64,000 nucleotides of DNA from assembly GCF_004331415.1 (NCBI RefSeq), contig NZ_SJOP01000004.1:1-64000 (forward strand), in the 5' to 3' direction. The notes under the pieces are model-generated. The model did no database searches. It was not told where the DNA came from and was given only the letters and a program-made list of their open reading frames with translations. Numbering within the stretch: the first letter of the stretch is position 1; each line of letters opens with the position of its first letter. Both the position numbers and the translations under genes were made by a program. Positions 54,954 through 64,000 of this stretch are shown here, piece by piece. The DNA comes from Kosakonia quasisacchari. GTDB taxonomy: Bacteria; Pseudomonadota; Gammaproteobacteria; Enterobacterales; Enterobacteriaceae.

Positions 54954-56656
54954 CACAGCACCTTCACCGACACCACATCATTGCCATCGGCATCGACCAC
55001 ATGCACCGCACACGACATACAGGGGTCAAACGAATGAACGGTGCGCACCACTTCCAGCGGTTTTTGTGGATCGGCAATTGGCGTACCCACCAGCGACAGT
55101 TCATAAGGGCCAGCATCGTCGTTGAAGTTGCGTGGCCCGGCGTTCCAGGTTGACGGCACTACCGCCTGGTAGTTATCGATCTTGCCATCTTTGATAACAA
55201 TCCAGTGGGAGAGCATACCGCGCGGTGCTTCAAGGAAGCTGACGCCTTTAAACTCTCCGCTGGCGGGGATCTCCGTATGGGCAATGGTTTGCACATCGCC
55301 TTTGCCAATGTTGTCTATCAACGCCTGATACTGCTGCTGCAAGACCTGGTGTAACTCGCAGGCATGCACGGTGCGCCCGATAATGCGCCCCAGTGTAGAG
55401 TGCAGCTGTTCCACCGCCACCGTTTTACCGGTGAGCTTCTGGTAAATGGCGGTGATGTCATGCAATTTTTCCGTCGTTGCCGGGTGTTTCGCCGCCAGCT
55501 TACAGAGCATATTGGCGAGCGGCCCCACTTCGACCGTTTTGCCGTAAAAAGTGGGCGATTTAACCCAGGAATATTTGCCCTCTTCCTGCCAGCCGGTGTA
55601 CTGCGGCAGCGTGGTGCCCTGCCACGGTTCCTGCGGTGCTTCGTCTTTATACCAGGCGTGTTTGGCGCTCTCCTGAATGCCTTTAATCAGGAAAGGATCG
55701 GTGTGGGTGTTGATTTCACGGTAGGTCGCAAGATCGGCGTTTTCGATGTACCCACCGGCAAACAGGAAGCTGCCATTGCTGGCATCGGTGGGGAATTCCG
55801 GCGCGCTCAGGTAGTTCACCGCGCCTTTACCGAGCGTGAGCCATTCAGGGTAAAACGCCGCAATAACCGCCGTATCGACTTTGTAAACCTGTTCAATAAA
55901 CCCTTCCAGCTTGTCGATAAACGACTTGAGATACATCAGGCGTTCGAGGTTCAACACTTCAATGCCATCAAGGTTTATCGGGTTGGCAACGCCACCAACC
56001 GCCAGGTTCTGAATGTGCGGCGATTTACCGCCGAGCAGCGCCACAATGCGGTTAGCGTCACGCTGGCACTCCAGCGCTTGCAGGTAGTGCGCCACGGCAA
56101 TCAGGTTCACTTCCGGCGGCAACTTCATCGCCGGATGCCCCCAGTAGCCATTGGCAAAAATGCCCAGTTGACCGCTGGCGACCAGCGCTTTGATCTTCTC
56201 CTGCACCGCTTTGAAGTCGTTTTCGCTATTAAGCGGCCAGTCAGAAATCCCCTGTAACATCGCGGCGGCTTTCGCCGGATCGGCATGTAACGCGCTGGTA
56301 ATATCGACCCAATCAAGCGCCGAAAGCTGATAGAAATGGACGATATGGTCGTGAATCGAGTGGGCAGCCAGAATGATGTTGCGAATGTACTGGGCGTTGC
56401 GCGGCACCTTCACATCGAGCGCGCTTTCTACTGCCCGCACCGAGGCAATGGCGTGGATGGTGGTACAAACGCCGCAAATGCGCTGCATGATTATCCATGC
56501 GTCGCGCGGATCGCGGTTTTTGACAATCTCTTCCATCCCGCGCCACATGGTTCCTGACGACCAGGCCTTTGATACAACGCCGTTTTCAATTTCGCAATCA
56601 ATGCGTAAATGACCCTCAATACGGGTGACCGGATCAATGGTGATACGTTGACTCAT
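54953..56656 (-). CDS. hybC: Hydrogenase-2 large (NiFe) subunit HybC
   Basis: A 567-residue NiFe large subunit, same length as E. coli HybC. The nickel ligands are in RICGVC near residues 59-64 and DPCMSC near residues 543-551. The C-terminal VVDADGNDVVSVKVL (15 residues after His) is the tail removed by HybD. HybC oxidises H2 at the periplasmic face of the inner membrane and is exported with HybO by the Tat path. It overlaps hybB by four bases (ATGA). Confidence 0.97.
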   Translation of the reverse strand: MSQRITIDPVTRIEGHLRIDCEIENGVVSKAWSSGTMWRGMEEIVKNRDPRDAWIIMQRICGVCTTIHAIASVRAVESALDVKVPRNAQYIRNIILAAHSIHDHIVHFYQLSALDWVDITSALHADPAKAAAMLQGISDWPLNSENDFKAVQEKIKALVASGQLGIFANGYWGHPAMKLPPEVNLIAVAHYLQALECQRDANRIVALLGGKSPHIQNLAVGGVANPINLDGIEVLNLERLMYLKSFIDKLEGFIEQVYKVDTAVIAAFYPEWLTLGKGAVNYLSAPEFPTDASNGSFLFAGGYIENADLATYREINTHTDPFLIKGIQESAKHAWYKDEAPQEPWQGTTLPQYTGWQEEGKYSWVKSPTFYGKTVEVGPLANMLCKLAAKHPATTEKLHDITAIYQKLTGKTVAVEQLHSTLGRIIGRTVHACELHQVLQQQYQALIDNIGKGDVQTIAHTEIPASGEFKGVSFLEAPRGMLSHWIVIKDGKIDNYQAVVPSTWNAGPRNFNDDAGPYELSLVGTPIADPQKPLEVVRTVHSFDPCMSCAVHVVDADGNDVVSVKVL

Positions 56657-57825
56657 GCTTTACTCGCCTCATGTCGCGCAGGTGTTTTTAACGGAGGAAT
56701 AATCGGCAACAGACGTATCAGTAAGATGTACGCACAGACTTCAATTGCCACAAAACCGATGGAAATCAATAACTCTTCCGCTGTCGGGAAGTAGTGGTAG
56801 CCGTTGCCGGGATTAAAGGCCAACAGCGAATAAGAGAGCCGCCACAGCGCACAGCCGAGCAGCATGCTTAATGCGCCAAGGAACAAAAAGCGGGAATCAC
56901 GGCGCAGACGCGGCGCGCGCAGGATCAACAGCGGCAAGGCCAGCAGCGCAATTTCCAGCCAGAACATCAGGCTATAAAAATCCCCGGCGAACGCGTAATG
57001 CCATTTGTCACGCCAACTGATCTCACCCACACGCAGGACCAGGAAAAGCGCTAACAGCACGCTTAAGATGCCAATCAGCTTGCCAAACAACCGCTTCTCA
57101 TTCGGCCCGTTGCCACGCAGGCTGGCCTGCATTAATGAGCCTTCGAAAATGACAATCGAGAAGCCCATGATAAACGCGGTCAGCAGCGAGAAAACCGGCA
57201 GCATTTCATAGCTCTGCCACAGCGGGTAAACCTTATATCCGGCGGCAATCATCAACGAGCCCATTGACGACTGGTGCATGGTCGGCAGCAGCGCGCCAAG
57301 CGCGATAATGAAAAACATCACTTTATTAAGACGGCGCAGCGAGACTTTCCAGCCGAGCCTTTCCAGCAGCGCTGGCGCGAACTCCAGCGCCATCACGCCG
57401 ATGTAAATGGTCATGCAAACGGCGGTTTCAAACAGCACCGAATTGACGTTGAAATGGCCAGGAATATAGAAGTAAGGCAGGTTCCAGTAGCGCCCGACAT
57501 CGATGGTGATGGACAAGCCGCCCAGCGAGTAACCAAACAGGCTGCACAGTAGCGCCGGGCGTACCAACGGGTGGTAATCACCACGGTTAAAGACATACAC
57601 CGCCCATGCCAGCGCCCAACCGCCACAGGCAAAACCAGTGCCGATCAGCAAATCAAACGCGATCCAGATCCCCCACGGATAACCGCCATTCAGATCCGAT
57701 ACGGATCCGAGCCCGAAGATCAAACGCTTGAGGATAAAGATCGCGCATAGCACGATCAGTGGAGCGAACAGCAGCACCGGTTTACTCAGCAGTTTGCCGC
57801 CCATCGCTTGTGGATCATGACTCAT
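56653..57825 (-). CDS. hybB: Hydrogenase-2 membrane subunit HybB
   Basis: A 390-residue NrfD-type integral membrane protein with about 10 helices, which passes electrons from HybA to menaquinone. The start [30 protein letters not shown], and the long [21 protein letters not shown] segment are typical. The second in-frame ATG at 57825 has GGAGG six bases upstream and matches E. coli; it lies inside the end of hybA. Confidence 0.96.
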   Translation of the reverse strand: MSHDPQAMGGKLLSKPVLLFAPLIVLCAIFILKRLIFGLGSVSDLNGGYPWGIWIAFDLLIGTGFACGGWALAWAVYVFNRGDYHPLVRPALLCSLFGYSLGGLSITIDVGRYWNLPYFYIPGHFNVNSVLFETAVCMTIYIGVMALEFAPALLERLGWKVSLRRLNKVMFFIIALGALLPTMHQSSMGSLMIAAGYKVYPLWQSYEMLPVFSLLTAFIMGFSIVIFEGSLMQASLRGNGPNEKRLFGKLIGILSVLLALFLVLRVGEISWRDKWHYAFAGDFYSLMFWLEIALLALPLLILRAPRLRRDSRFLFLGALSMLLGCALWRLSYSLLAFNPGNGYHYFPTAEELLISIGFVAIEVCAYILLIRLLPIIPPLKTPARHEASKA

Positions 57826-58792
57826 GATCGCCTCCGTCATGCTTGTCGCGGGTATTGCGGCGCACCAGTGCGGTCAGCCCAACCAGCACGGCGAGCGGCA
57901 ACATCATGCCTTTGTACACCGTATGCTGAACGTGCTCAGAGCGTGCGCCGGTTGCCAGCTCGTCCAACTCCGGCAGCCCCAGTTCCTGATAAGGAACCCC
58001 GGTCAGCACCAGCACCTGCGTGCCGCCGCCCTCTTTCTCACCGTACAGATGCGGATAGTAGCTGGGCACGTTATGCACGTAGGTGTCGTTGGCGTTCAAC
58101 GTCTGGCGCGGGTAGCGGTATTCAGAGCCGGGTTTCATCGCGAGACGTTTTTTGGCTTCAGCAAGCAGCTCTTCACGCGTACCGAAAATCACCGCGCCCG
58201 CAGGGCATACTTCAACACAACCGGGCAGCTCGCCGTTATCCAGACGCGCCACGTCTTTCTGGTTGCAGAGTTCGCATTTATGCAGCGCGCCGAAGGGGTT
58301 GTTGTAGTCATACTTCGGCACATCGAACGGACAGGCGACCATGCAGTAGCGGCAGCCGGTACAGACGCTGGCGTCGTAGTGAACGATGCCGGTTTTGGTG
58401 TCTTTTTTCAGAGCCTGCACCGGGCAGACGGAGACACAGTTGGCATCCACGCAGTGCATACACTGCTTTTTGATATAGGCGTAGCCATCGCGCAGCTGGT
58501 CTTTGTTTTCCCCGCTGCCGCTGTGCCAGACCTGAATAATGTTGTTGGTGTAGGGCGAAAGTTTGTCGTTATTCGACCAGGTTTGCTCGCCCTGCGGATT
58601 ACGCCGTGGCGTGTTAATTTCCTGGCAACGCGTCACACAGGCCTGACAACCGACACAGAGCGTGGAGTCGTACAACATCCCCAACGAGCCGGGGATCGGC
58701 GGACGGTTTTGCGCGGCGGCAAAACTCGCGGACGATCCCCCCACCAGCAGCGCCCCGCCGGACGCCACTTTGAGAAAATCACGTCTGTTCAC
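57815..58792 (-). CDS. hybA: Hydrogenase-2 ferredoxin-like subunit HybA
   Basis: A 325-residue periplasmic iron-sulfur protein. A Tat signal with RRDFLK at residues 3-8 is followed by four 4Fe-4S cluster motifs ([41 protein letters not shown]...). A helix near the C-terminus ([15 protein letters not shown]) anchors it in the membrane. It carries electrons from HybO to HybB. The start is GTG at 58792, two bases after the hybO stop; hybB starts inside its end. Confidence 0.95.
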   Translation of the reverse strand: MNRRDFLKVASGGALLVGGSSASFAAAQNRPPIPGSLGMLYDSTLCVGCQACVTRCQEINTPRRNPQGEQTWSNNDKLSPYTNNIIQVWHSGSGENKDQLRDGYAYIKKQCMHCVDANCVSVCPVQALKKDTKTGIVHYDASVCTGCRYCMVACPFDVPKYDYNNPFGALHKCELCNQKDVARLDNGELPGCVEVCPAGAVIFGTREELLAEAKKRLAMKPGSEYRYPRQTLNANDTYVHNVPSYYPHLYGEKEGGGTQVLVLTGVPYQELGLPELDELATGARSEHVQHTVYKGMMLPLAVLVGLTALVRRNTRDKHDGGDHES

Positions 58793-58794
58793 GG

Positions 58795-59913
58795 CTAGTC
58801 TCCCTGCGAATCCGCGTCGTTTTTCTTCTGCTGGCGACCCAGTTCACGCACGGTCATCACGCCGACACCCGCGACCAGACCCACGACGCCACCCAGCAAA
58901 CCCACGGCGCTTGCCGAAACGGTGCCGCCCTCTTTCAGGTTGACGTCGGGTTTCTCGGCGCGCGGTGTAGGGTTATCCACATGCGCAAGCTGGGAGATGC
59001 CTTTATGAAAGCCAACCCCTTCTTCGTTGCAGCCGTAGCATGGGTGACCAATGGCAACGGGCCAGACGCCGCCCACATCGCAAAACTGCAACGTTGAACA
59101 GTTGCCCCAGGTTTCCGGGCCTTTGCAGCCTAAGTGGTACAAGCACCAGCCTTCGCGATGCCCCTGATCGCCGTACGCTTTCGCAAAACGTCCGGCATCA
59201 AAATGCGGCCGACGTTCGCAGTGCTCGTGAATTAAGCGCCCGTAGGCAAAGCGGGGACGGTTTTTGGCGTCAAGCGCCGGAGGTTTGCCGAAGGTGATGA
59301 TATGCGCCACCGTGGCAAGAAAGTTTTGTGGATTTGGCGGGCAGCCGGGAATGTTGATGACCGTTTTGCCAGGCAACACCTCTTGCAGACTGACCGCGCC
59401 TGTCGGGTTAACGCCTGCTGCTGCCACACCGCCCCAGGCGGCGCAGGAGCCAATGGCGATAATCGCCGCCGCGTTTTCCGCCGCTTTACGAATATGGTCG
59501 ACAATCGGTTCGCCGGCCACCATGCAGTAAACACCGCCGTCTTTCATGGGAATCGAGCCATCGACCACCAATACGTACTGGCCTTTGTACTGCTCCAGCG
59601 CACGGTGTTTATTCTCTTCAACCTGGTGACCAAACGCGGCAGAAAGCACTTCGTGGTATTCCAGCGAAATGGTTTCCAGCACAAGATTTTCTACGGTGGG
59701 ATGCGTCGCGCGAAGCAGCGATTCGGTACAGCCTGTGCACTCCTGCGCACCGATCCAGATAACGGGAGGACGCTGAGGATGGCTAACAGCTTCGGCCATC
59801 TCGGCAGCGGCCTTGCCGCTTAATCCCATGGTCGCCGCAAGTGCGGCGCACAGCTTCATAAAATCACGACGGCTCACACCCTGAGGTGCAAATTGTTGGT
59901 TCTCTCCTGCCAT
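58795..59913 (-). CDS. hybO: Hydrogenase-2 small subunit HybO
   Basis: A 372-residue small subunit with three iron-sulfur clusters. The Tat signal SRRDFMKLC lies at residues 14-22. Cluster ligands include [16 protein letters not shown], the CPPNP region, HCERRPHF, the [18 protein letters not shown] stretch, and [11 protein letters not shown]-terminal helix ([19 protein letters not shown]) anchors the heterodimer in the inner membrane. First gene of hybOABCDEFG; AAGGG lies before the ATG. The 240-base gap upstream contains the promoter, which I could not resolve, plus the yghW terminator. Confidence 0.97.
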   Translation of the reverse strand: MAGENQQFAPQGVSRRDFMKLCAALAATMGLSGKAAAEMAEAVSHPQRPPVIWIGAQECTGCTESLLRATHPTVENLVLETISLEYHEVLSAAFGHQVEENKHRALEQYKGQYVLVVDGSIPMKDGGVYCMVAGEPIVDHIRKAAENAAAIIAIGSCAAWGGVAAAGVNPTGAVSLQEVLPGKTVINIPGCPPNPQNFLATVAHIITFGKPPALDAKNRPRFAYGRLIHEHCERRPHFDAGRFAKAYGDQGHREGWCLYHLGCKGPETWGNCSTLQFCDVGGVWPVAIGHPCYGCNEEGVGFHKGISQLAHVDNPTPRAEKPDVNLKEGGTVSASAVGLLGGVVGLVAGVGVMTVRELGRQQKKNDADSQGD

Positions 59914-60080
59914 TTATTGTTATCCCTTAGCCTGGACTAGGATTATTCTCCACCTATTTGGCAGATGAATGCTGCGATCGCCCCGACAAATAATCACATA
60001 AAAAACAAGGTCATTATGCAAAAAGCCGGTGCAGGTTGCAGTAGCCATAGAGAAATTAGGGATTTAGAGGCACAAAACGG

Positions 60081-60120
60081 CAAAAAAAAATGAAAGTCAC
60101 CCTCGACAAAAGTGACCTTC
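60081..60120 (-). terminator. Rho-independent terminator after yghW
   Basis: On the minus strand a 9-bp stem GAAGGTCAC/GTGACTTTC (one G-U pair) is followed by a run of nine T. It separates yghW from the hyb operon promoter. Confidence 0.88.
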
Positions 60121-60154
60121 ACAAAGAGAACGACATATTGAGCAAAGCTTATTT

Positions 60155-60442
60155 TTAGATTTCGAGACGGTAACCCGCCATAAAAAATCGGATCACAGTG
60201 CTGGAGTGGTTCTCGCGAAAGAAATCCATCACCATCTCCTTATCCAGCCCGTAGCGACGCGTAAGAATGCCTGCCTCCCACGCGCTGAGTTGACGATCGC
60301 CCGTCTTTTCAAACATACGATGCGAAAACCCGAGTACAAAGCCACGCTTATAGTCCGGGCAGAAATGCGCCACGTTACTGGCGCTGTCCGCCTGCGCCGC
60401 ATTCAACCCGGCCATCAAACCCTTACCAAAATGGTTGTCCAT
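60155..60442 (-). CDS. yghW: DUF2623 family protein YghW
   Basis: A 95-residue protein equal in length to E. coli Ygh[65 protein letters not shown] and the MAGYRLEI end. Function unknown; it lies next to the hyb operon in E. coli too. The ATG at 60442 gives the family start; a longer ORF upstream is not supported. GGGG lies before it. It is followed by a strong terminator. Confidence 0.93.
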   Translation of the reverse strand: MDNHFGKGLMAGLNAAQADSASNVAHFCPDYKRGFVLGFSHRMFEKTGDRQLSAWEAGILTRRYGLDKEMVMDFFRENHSSTVIRFFMAGYRLEI

Positions 60443-60510
60443 CATTATCACCCCCACAAACGCTATATAAAAAATTATATAACGATCTTTCGTGGCGGCG
60501 ATAGCGCGGA

Positions 60511-62160
60511 TTAAAACGCAACCCACTCATCCGACGATGCTGCCGCTTTACGCGGTGCCCCGCGTGATAAATCCGGTTTTAGCAGCGCGGTGGCTGCGGG
60601 TTTCTGTTGCTCGTCGCTGGAGAGGCGGAACTGCTGAACGGAACGTTGCAGCTCTTCGGTCTGGCGCTCCAGCGCTGCGGCTGCGGCGGAAATCTCCTCA
60701 ACCAGCGCGGCGTTCTGCTGCGTTACGCTGTCCATCTGGGTAATTGCCACGCCCACCTGAGAGATGCCTTTACTCTGCTCATCCGTCGCAGAAGCTATCT
60801 CTTTCATAATGGTGGTCACTTCTCTCACCGCCCGCAGAATACTTTCCATGGTGGTGCCGGTGTCATTGACCAGTTTCGCGCCTTTCTCTACGCGCGAAAC
60901 GGAATCCGCGATCAGCGTTTCGATCTCTTTCGCCGCGCCGGCACTGCGGCTGGCGAGGTTACGCACTTCACCCGCAACCACCGCAAAGCCGCGACCTTGC
61001 TCACCCGCACGCGCCGCTTCCACAGCAGCGTTGAGCGCAAGAATGTTGGTCTGGAAGGCGATGCTGTTAATCACGTTGGTGATTTCGGCGATTTTCTTCG
61101 AGCTGTCAGAGATACCATCCATCGTGCTGATCACTTCTTTTACCAGCGCGCCGCCTTTGCTGGCGGTAGTCGAGGCAACTTGCGCCAGCTCGCTGGCCTG
61201 GCTTGCGTTATCCGCGTTCAGTTTTACCGTTGAAGTCAGCTCTTCCATGCTGGCAGCGGTTTGTTCCAGCGCCGCGGCCTGCTCTTCCGTGCGGGAAGAG
61301 AGATCGTTATTGCCGGTGGAGATCTCGGATGCGCCGCGCCAGATATTTTCGCTGCCGCTGCGGATGCTGCTTACCGCTTCACGCAGGCTATCCTGCATCG
61401 CTAGCAGCAGCGGGATCACCTGACCTACGCAGTTGCGCCCCATATCTTCCAGTGGCTGGCTGAGATCGCCCTGCGCCATCAAACGGAAATGCGCGCGAAT
61501 GCGGTTCAGCGGTTTCACCAGCATGGCGACCAGATAGCGGTCGGTGAACAGCAGGATCAGCAAACCAATCACCATCGCAGTAATAATCGCCACGCGAGTG
61601 ACGCTGGTGCGTCCATCGACCATCACGCGAGTCTCATCAAGCGTGGCGCTGGCGGCTTTATTAAAGCTTTCCGTCGCCGTACCAAAGCTGCGGCTCAAAC
61701 CCGGCGTGACATTATTGGCCTGCTGGCGGTACGCCTCTGGCGTGCCTTGCTGCGCAAGCTGCATCTGCGGAGTTACCCCTTGATCCAGCAACGCCTGCCA
61801 GGAGGCAATGACTTGTTCGGATACTTTGGCATCCATTGGGCCTGGCGATACGGCTTTAAACTCAGTCAGTTTGCGCGACATGGTGTCCAGCGCTTGTTGC
61901 ACCGGCGCCATATCTGGCGAGCCACCCGCAGCTTTGGCTTCCATTACGCGGCTAAGACGAGTAACAAACCTAAAGTACTGATCATTACCCTGGCCAAGGA
62001 GGGTCATTTGTGTCACAAGCTGGCGATCGATTTCATTGCCATCAGCCACTTTTGACAGGGAAAAAACGCTATACAGACCGACGCCAGACCACAGCACGCC
62101 GAAGATCCCGAGGATCACCAGCATTACGGCTCGTATAGTAAAGTTGCGAAGCATATTCAT
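60511..62160 (-). CDS. Methyl-accepting chemotaxis protein (Tar/Tsr-like)
   Basis: A 549-residue transmembrane chemoreceptor. TM1 is at about residues 10-32, a periplasmic four-helix-bundle-like ligand domain at about 33-190, TM2 at about 191-211 ([16 protein letters not shown]), then HAMP and a long coiled-coil signalling domain with the hairpin-tip motif [22 protein letters not shown]. The C-terminus EWVAF is a WxxF pentapeptide of the NWETF type, which recruits CheR and CheB, so it is likely a major receptor. The ligand is unknown. The ATG at 62160 has AAGGAT upstream. A consensus sigma-28 promoter lies 57 bases upstream. Confidence 0.94.
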   Translation of the reverse strand: MNMLRNFTIRAVMLVILGIFGVLWSGVGLYSVFSLSKVADGNEIDRQLVTQMTLLGQGNDQYFRFVTRLSRVMEAKAAGGSPDMAPVQQALDTMSRKLTEFKAVSPGPMDAKVSEQVIASWQALLDQGVTPQMQLAQQGTPEAYRQQANNVTPGLSRSFGTATESFNKAASATLDETRVMVDGRTSVTRVAIITAMVIGLLILLFTDRYLVAMLVKPLNRIRAHFRLMAQGDLSQPLEDMGRNCVGQVIPLLLAMQDSLREAVSSIRSGSENIWRGASEISTGNNDLSSRTEEQAAALEQTAASMEELTSTVKLNADNASQASELAQVASTTASKGGALVKEVISTMDGISDSSKKIAEITNVINSIAFQTNILALNAAVEAARAGEQGRGFAVVAGEVRNLASRSAGAAKEIETLIADSVSRVEKGAKLVNDTGTTMESILRAVREVTTIMKEIASATDEQSKGISQVGVAITQMDSVTQQNAALVEEISAAAAALERQTEELQRSVQQFRLSSDEQQKPAATALLKPDLSRGAPRKAAASSDEWVAF

Positions 62161-62188
62161 AATATTATCCTTGCGGTAATGGTGCTTT

Positions 62189-62204
62189 CTCGCCTGCGGG
62201 CGAG
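62189..62204 (-). repeat. Short hairpin in the 5' leader of the chemoreceptor mRNA
   Basis: A 6-bp GC-rich stem CTCGCC/GGCGAG with a four-base loop, lying between the sigma-28 promoter and the ribosome site. It might affect mRNA stability or initiation; no known riboregulator is recognised. Confidence 0.5.
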
Positions 62205-62216
62205 AGTTATCTCCAT

Positions 62217-62243
62217 TTATCGGCAAGGTGAGGAAAATATTAA
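62217..62243 (-). promoter_or_regulatory. Sigma-28 (FliA) promoter of the chemotaxis receptor
   Basis: On the minus strand GCCGATAA (62224 to 62217) is the exact sigma-28 -10 element, and TTAATATT (62243 to 62236), 11 bases before it, fits the -35 TAAAGTTT at five of eight positions. It places the receptor under flagellar class-3 control. Confidence 0.8.
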
Positions 62244-63150
62244 ATGTCTGGCTAAAAATTTTTGTATGAAAACAGCGTTGACCTTTTCTCTTTCTTCTGC
62301 CACTTAAGCCACCACTAAAACGATTATTCTGCTAACTTTATTTCACCATTAATGTGATTAACACCAATGAAAACCGCTAACAAAGATAACAATAACTCAT
62401 TAATTTTTAACGATATTTACACTTATGACTCTATTATTAAAATAGCCATAAATATGATGATAGAGAAAAATCCAATTATTAAAACCCTGTGTCATGAAAT
62501 TTAAAACCACAATTAAAAAATAAAAATACCGTCAGGAAATGATATAAAAAACACGCATGAATATAGCGATAATAGTTATTATCATCATTTGAAAAATACC
62601 GATAAATATCACTAATCATTAGCTGAAAATTTTAAAAAAATAAGAGTTAAGCAGGCTTTAAACACTTGTGAAGCGATGTTAAAAAAGATGTTTTTTTACG
62701 CAATGCAACCCCATGGCAAGGCAGGTAAAGGGACAGGGAAAATGTTAAAACCCAATCATGTCGCGGTCTGTAGAGGTGCTGCGGCTCACGTACTTTGCTC
62801 TGTCATGCATTAGCCGTTGTGACAAAACCTCCACAGCGGATTATTTTTGTATACATTTATAAATATAATGAATAGCTCGCAACGATTTAGCTCGCGACGA
62901 TTTCTTAGCCGCTTTTCCAGGAATTTTCGCAGAAAGAAAGGGTTCCTAAAGTAAATTAAACACGCTTTTTTGCCTGCCAGGAAAATTCAGAAAACCAAGG
63001 GCATTGCGTTAATTATCTATTATCTTAAATTACTGAAGTAAAAGCCTGAAAATAATTGCTTATATCTTTAATTTACGCTAAAAAACAAACAACATTCGAC
63101 ATATTCATCTTTTTTCATGTTTCACGGCATCCCTGCCAATACAGCAACAG
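62244..63150. other. Long AT-rich non-coding region between yghX and the chemoreceptor
   Basis: About 900 bases with no gene I can support. It holds a tandem pair of 15-base units (62874-62903), a perfect palindrome GATAATA-GT-TATTATC (62568-62583) that may be chance in AT-rich DNA, and an AT-only hairpin near 62680-62697. A 23-codon ORF with a fair ribosome site at 62742-62813 is noted but not called. Confidence 0.45.
62874..62903. repeat. Two tandem 15-base repeats
   Basis: AGCTCGCAACGATTT is followed directly by AGCTCGCGACGATTT, one mismatch in 15. They lie inside the long non-coding region. This could be a binding-site array or simple slippage. Confidence 0.7.
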
Positions 63151-64000
63151 CTAGGTGAGATACTTTTTGAACCAATCCAGGGTGCGTTGCCAGGCCAATT
63201 CAGCGGCCGCCTTATCGTATCGTGGTGTCGAATCGTTGTGAAAACCGTGGTTAACGCCGGGATAAACCCACGCTTCGTAAACTTTTTGGTTGGCCTTTAA
63301 CGCCTGTTCATAAGCAGGCCAGCCATCGTTGATGTTCTTGTCCAGCGCAGCGTAATGCAGTAACAACGGCGCGTTGATTTTCGCGACATCCACAGCCGGA
63401 GGTTGTCGGCCATAAAAAGGTACCGCGCACGCCAGCTCAGGGTAAGCCACCGCCGCCGCGTTTGACACGCCGCCGCCATAGCAAAAACCGGTGATCCCCA
63501 CTTTGCCACTCGCATCCGGGTGCTTTTGCATAAACTCGATGGCGGCAAAGAAATCATTCATCAGCTTTGTCGGGTCGACTTTCTGTTGCAAGGCGCGACC
63601 GTCATCATCGTTACCCGGATAACCGCCCACGGAGCTTAAGCCATCCGGTGCCAGCGCAATGTAACCTGCTTTGGCGACGCGGCGAGCCACATCTTCGATA
63701 TACGGATTTAACCCACGGTTTTCATGTACCACCACCACAGCCGGCACTTTGCCCTGCGCTTTCGTCGGTTTGACCAGGTAGCCACGCACATCGCCATGCC
63801 CGTTCGGCGACGGATAAGTAATGTATTCAGCATGAATGTCCGGATCGGTGAATTCCACCTGCGTTGCCAGCGCGTAGTTCGGTTTCAATAAGTTGAACAG
63901 CGCCAGCGCCGTCATGCCACCCACCGCATATTTACCCGCCAGCTGTAAAAACTCTCGCTTATTGATCTTGCCGTGTGCGTAGTAGTCGTAGTAATCGAGT
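63151..64000 (-). CDS. yghX: Dienelactone hydrolase family protein YghX, 5' end cut by the window
   Basis: A dienelactone hydrolase-like alpha/beta hydrolase, with the first residues beyond the right edge. The frame stays open to the edge and reads LDYYDYYAHGKINKREFLQLAGKY, the N-terminal part of the family as in E. coli YghX. The nucleophile motif GFCYGGG holds the catalytic Cys; an Asp in HYAALDKNIN and His in GVNHGFHND complete the triad. A hydrophobic segment after the first 30 residues may be a membrane anchor or Tat-like signal. In E. coli K-12 yghX is broken; here the visible part is intact. Confidence 0.9.
   Translation of the reverse strand, partial: LDYYDYYAHGKINKREFLQLAGKYAVGGMTALALFNLLKPNYALATQVEFTDPDIHAEYITYPSPNGHGDVRGYLVKPTKAQGKVPAVVVVHENRGLNPYIEDVARRVAKAGYIALAPDGLSSVGGYPGNDDDGRALQQKVDPTKLMNDFFAAIEFMQKHPDASGKVGITGFCYGGGVSNAAAVAYPELACAVPFYGRQPPAVDVAKINAPLLLHYAALDKNINDGWPAYEQALKANQKVYEAWVYPGVNHGFHNDSTPRYDKAAAELAWQRTLDWFKKYLT

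Noticed and set aside
62568..62586. Fur-like GATAATAGTTATTATCATC in the long non-coding region
   Set aside because: Fits about 14 of 19 consensus positions, but lies about 400 bases from the nearest start in very AT-rich DNA and next to no iron gene.
62742..62813. 23-codon ORF with AGGG just before its ATG
   Set aside because: Too short to support from sequence alone and no conserved feature; mentioned only with the non-coding region.

Overview
The window looks like chromosome of a plant- or soil-associated member of the Enterobacterales, most likely Kosakonia or a close Enterobacter/Klebsiella relative. I infer this from gene content: a budABC acetoin/2,3-butanediol operon with divergent budR, a complete hybOABCDEFG hydrogenase-2 operon in the E. 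coli order with the E. coli neighbours yghU, yghW and yghX, yeaR/yoaG homologues, a pectin methylesterase/pectin acetylesterase pair and an enterobacterial type VI secretion system (T6SS). The genus is an inference, not proven.

Layout. 1-12.5 kb: part of a T6SS cluster read leftwards (tssB, tssC, tssK, tssL, OmpA-like protein, hcp, clpV, vgrG, DUF4123 chaperone, start of a DUF3304 lipoprotein that runs off the edge). The baseplate and TssM/TssJ genes are not in the window. A lone winged-helix-type protein of unknown role (12.8-13.4 kb) lies just upstream. 13.6-21.7 kb: one 8-kb NRPS gene, C-A-T-C-A-T-TE-TE, with a divergent Sfp/EntD-type phosphopantetheinyl transferase at 22.5 kb. 23.2-27.1 kb: a TpsA-type secreted filamentous protein without a visible TpsB partner. 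27.7-28.7 kb: a solo pstS with its own Pho box. 29-33 kb: a GPH sugar symporter, a small frameshifted gene and two methyltransferases. 33-37.3 kb: budC-budB-budA and budR. 37.4-39.2 kb: a yeaR/yoaG/yeaR-like trio and a divergent flavin reductase-like gene. 39.3-41.9 kb: pectinesterase and CE12 pectin acetylesterase, preceded by a KdgR-like box. 42.2-45.8 kb: an Fe(III) ABC transporter (fbpABC/sfuABC type) with a Fur box. 46.7-48.9 kb: an orphan aerobactin receptor (iutA-like) with a Fur box. 50-53.4 kb: a DsbA-like protein, yghU, a PAS-GGDEF protein and a FucR-like regulator. 53.4-59.9 kb: the hyb operon. 60-64 kb: yghW, a methyl-accepting chemotaxis protein with a sigma-28 promoter, a 990-base non-coding stretch and the 3' part of yghX.

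How it fits together. The themes are competition (T6SS, NRPS), attachment (TpsA), nutrient scavenging under Fur, Pho and KdgR control (iron, phosphate, pectin), and low-oxygen metabolism (2,3-butanediol, H2 oxidation, nitrate/NO-type genes). The most interesting item is the two-module NRPS with paired PPTase: its binding-pocket residues read as Thr then Gln-like, the second condensation domain carries the dual epimerisation/condensation signature, and it ends in tandem thioesterases. That suggests a small D-Thr-Gln-type lipopeptide or oligomer which I cannot match to a known compound.
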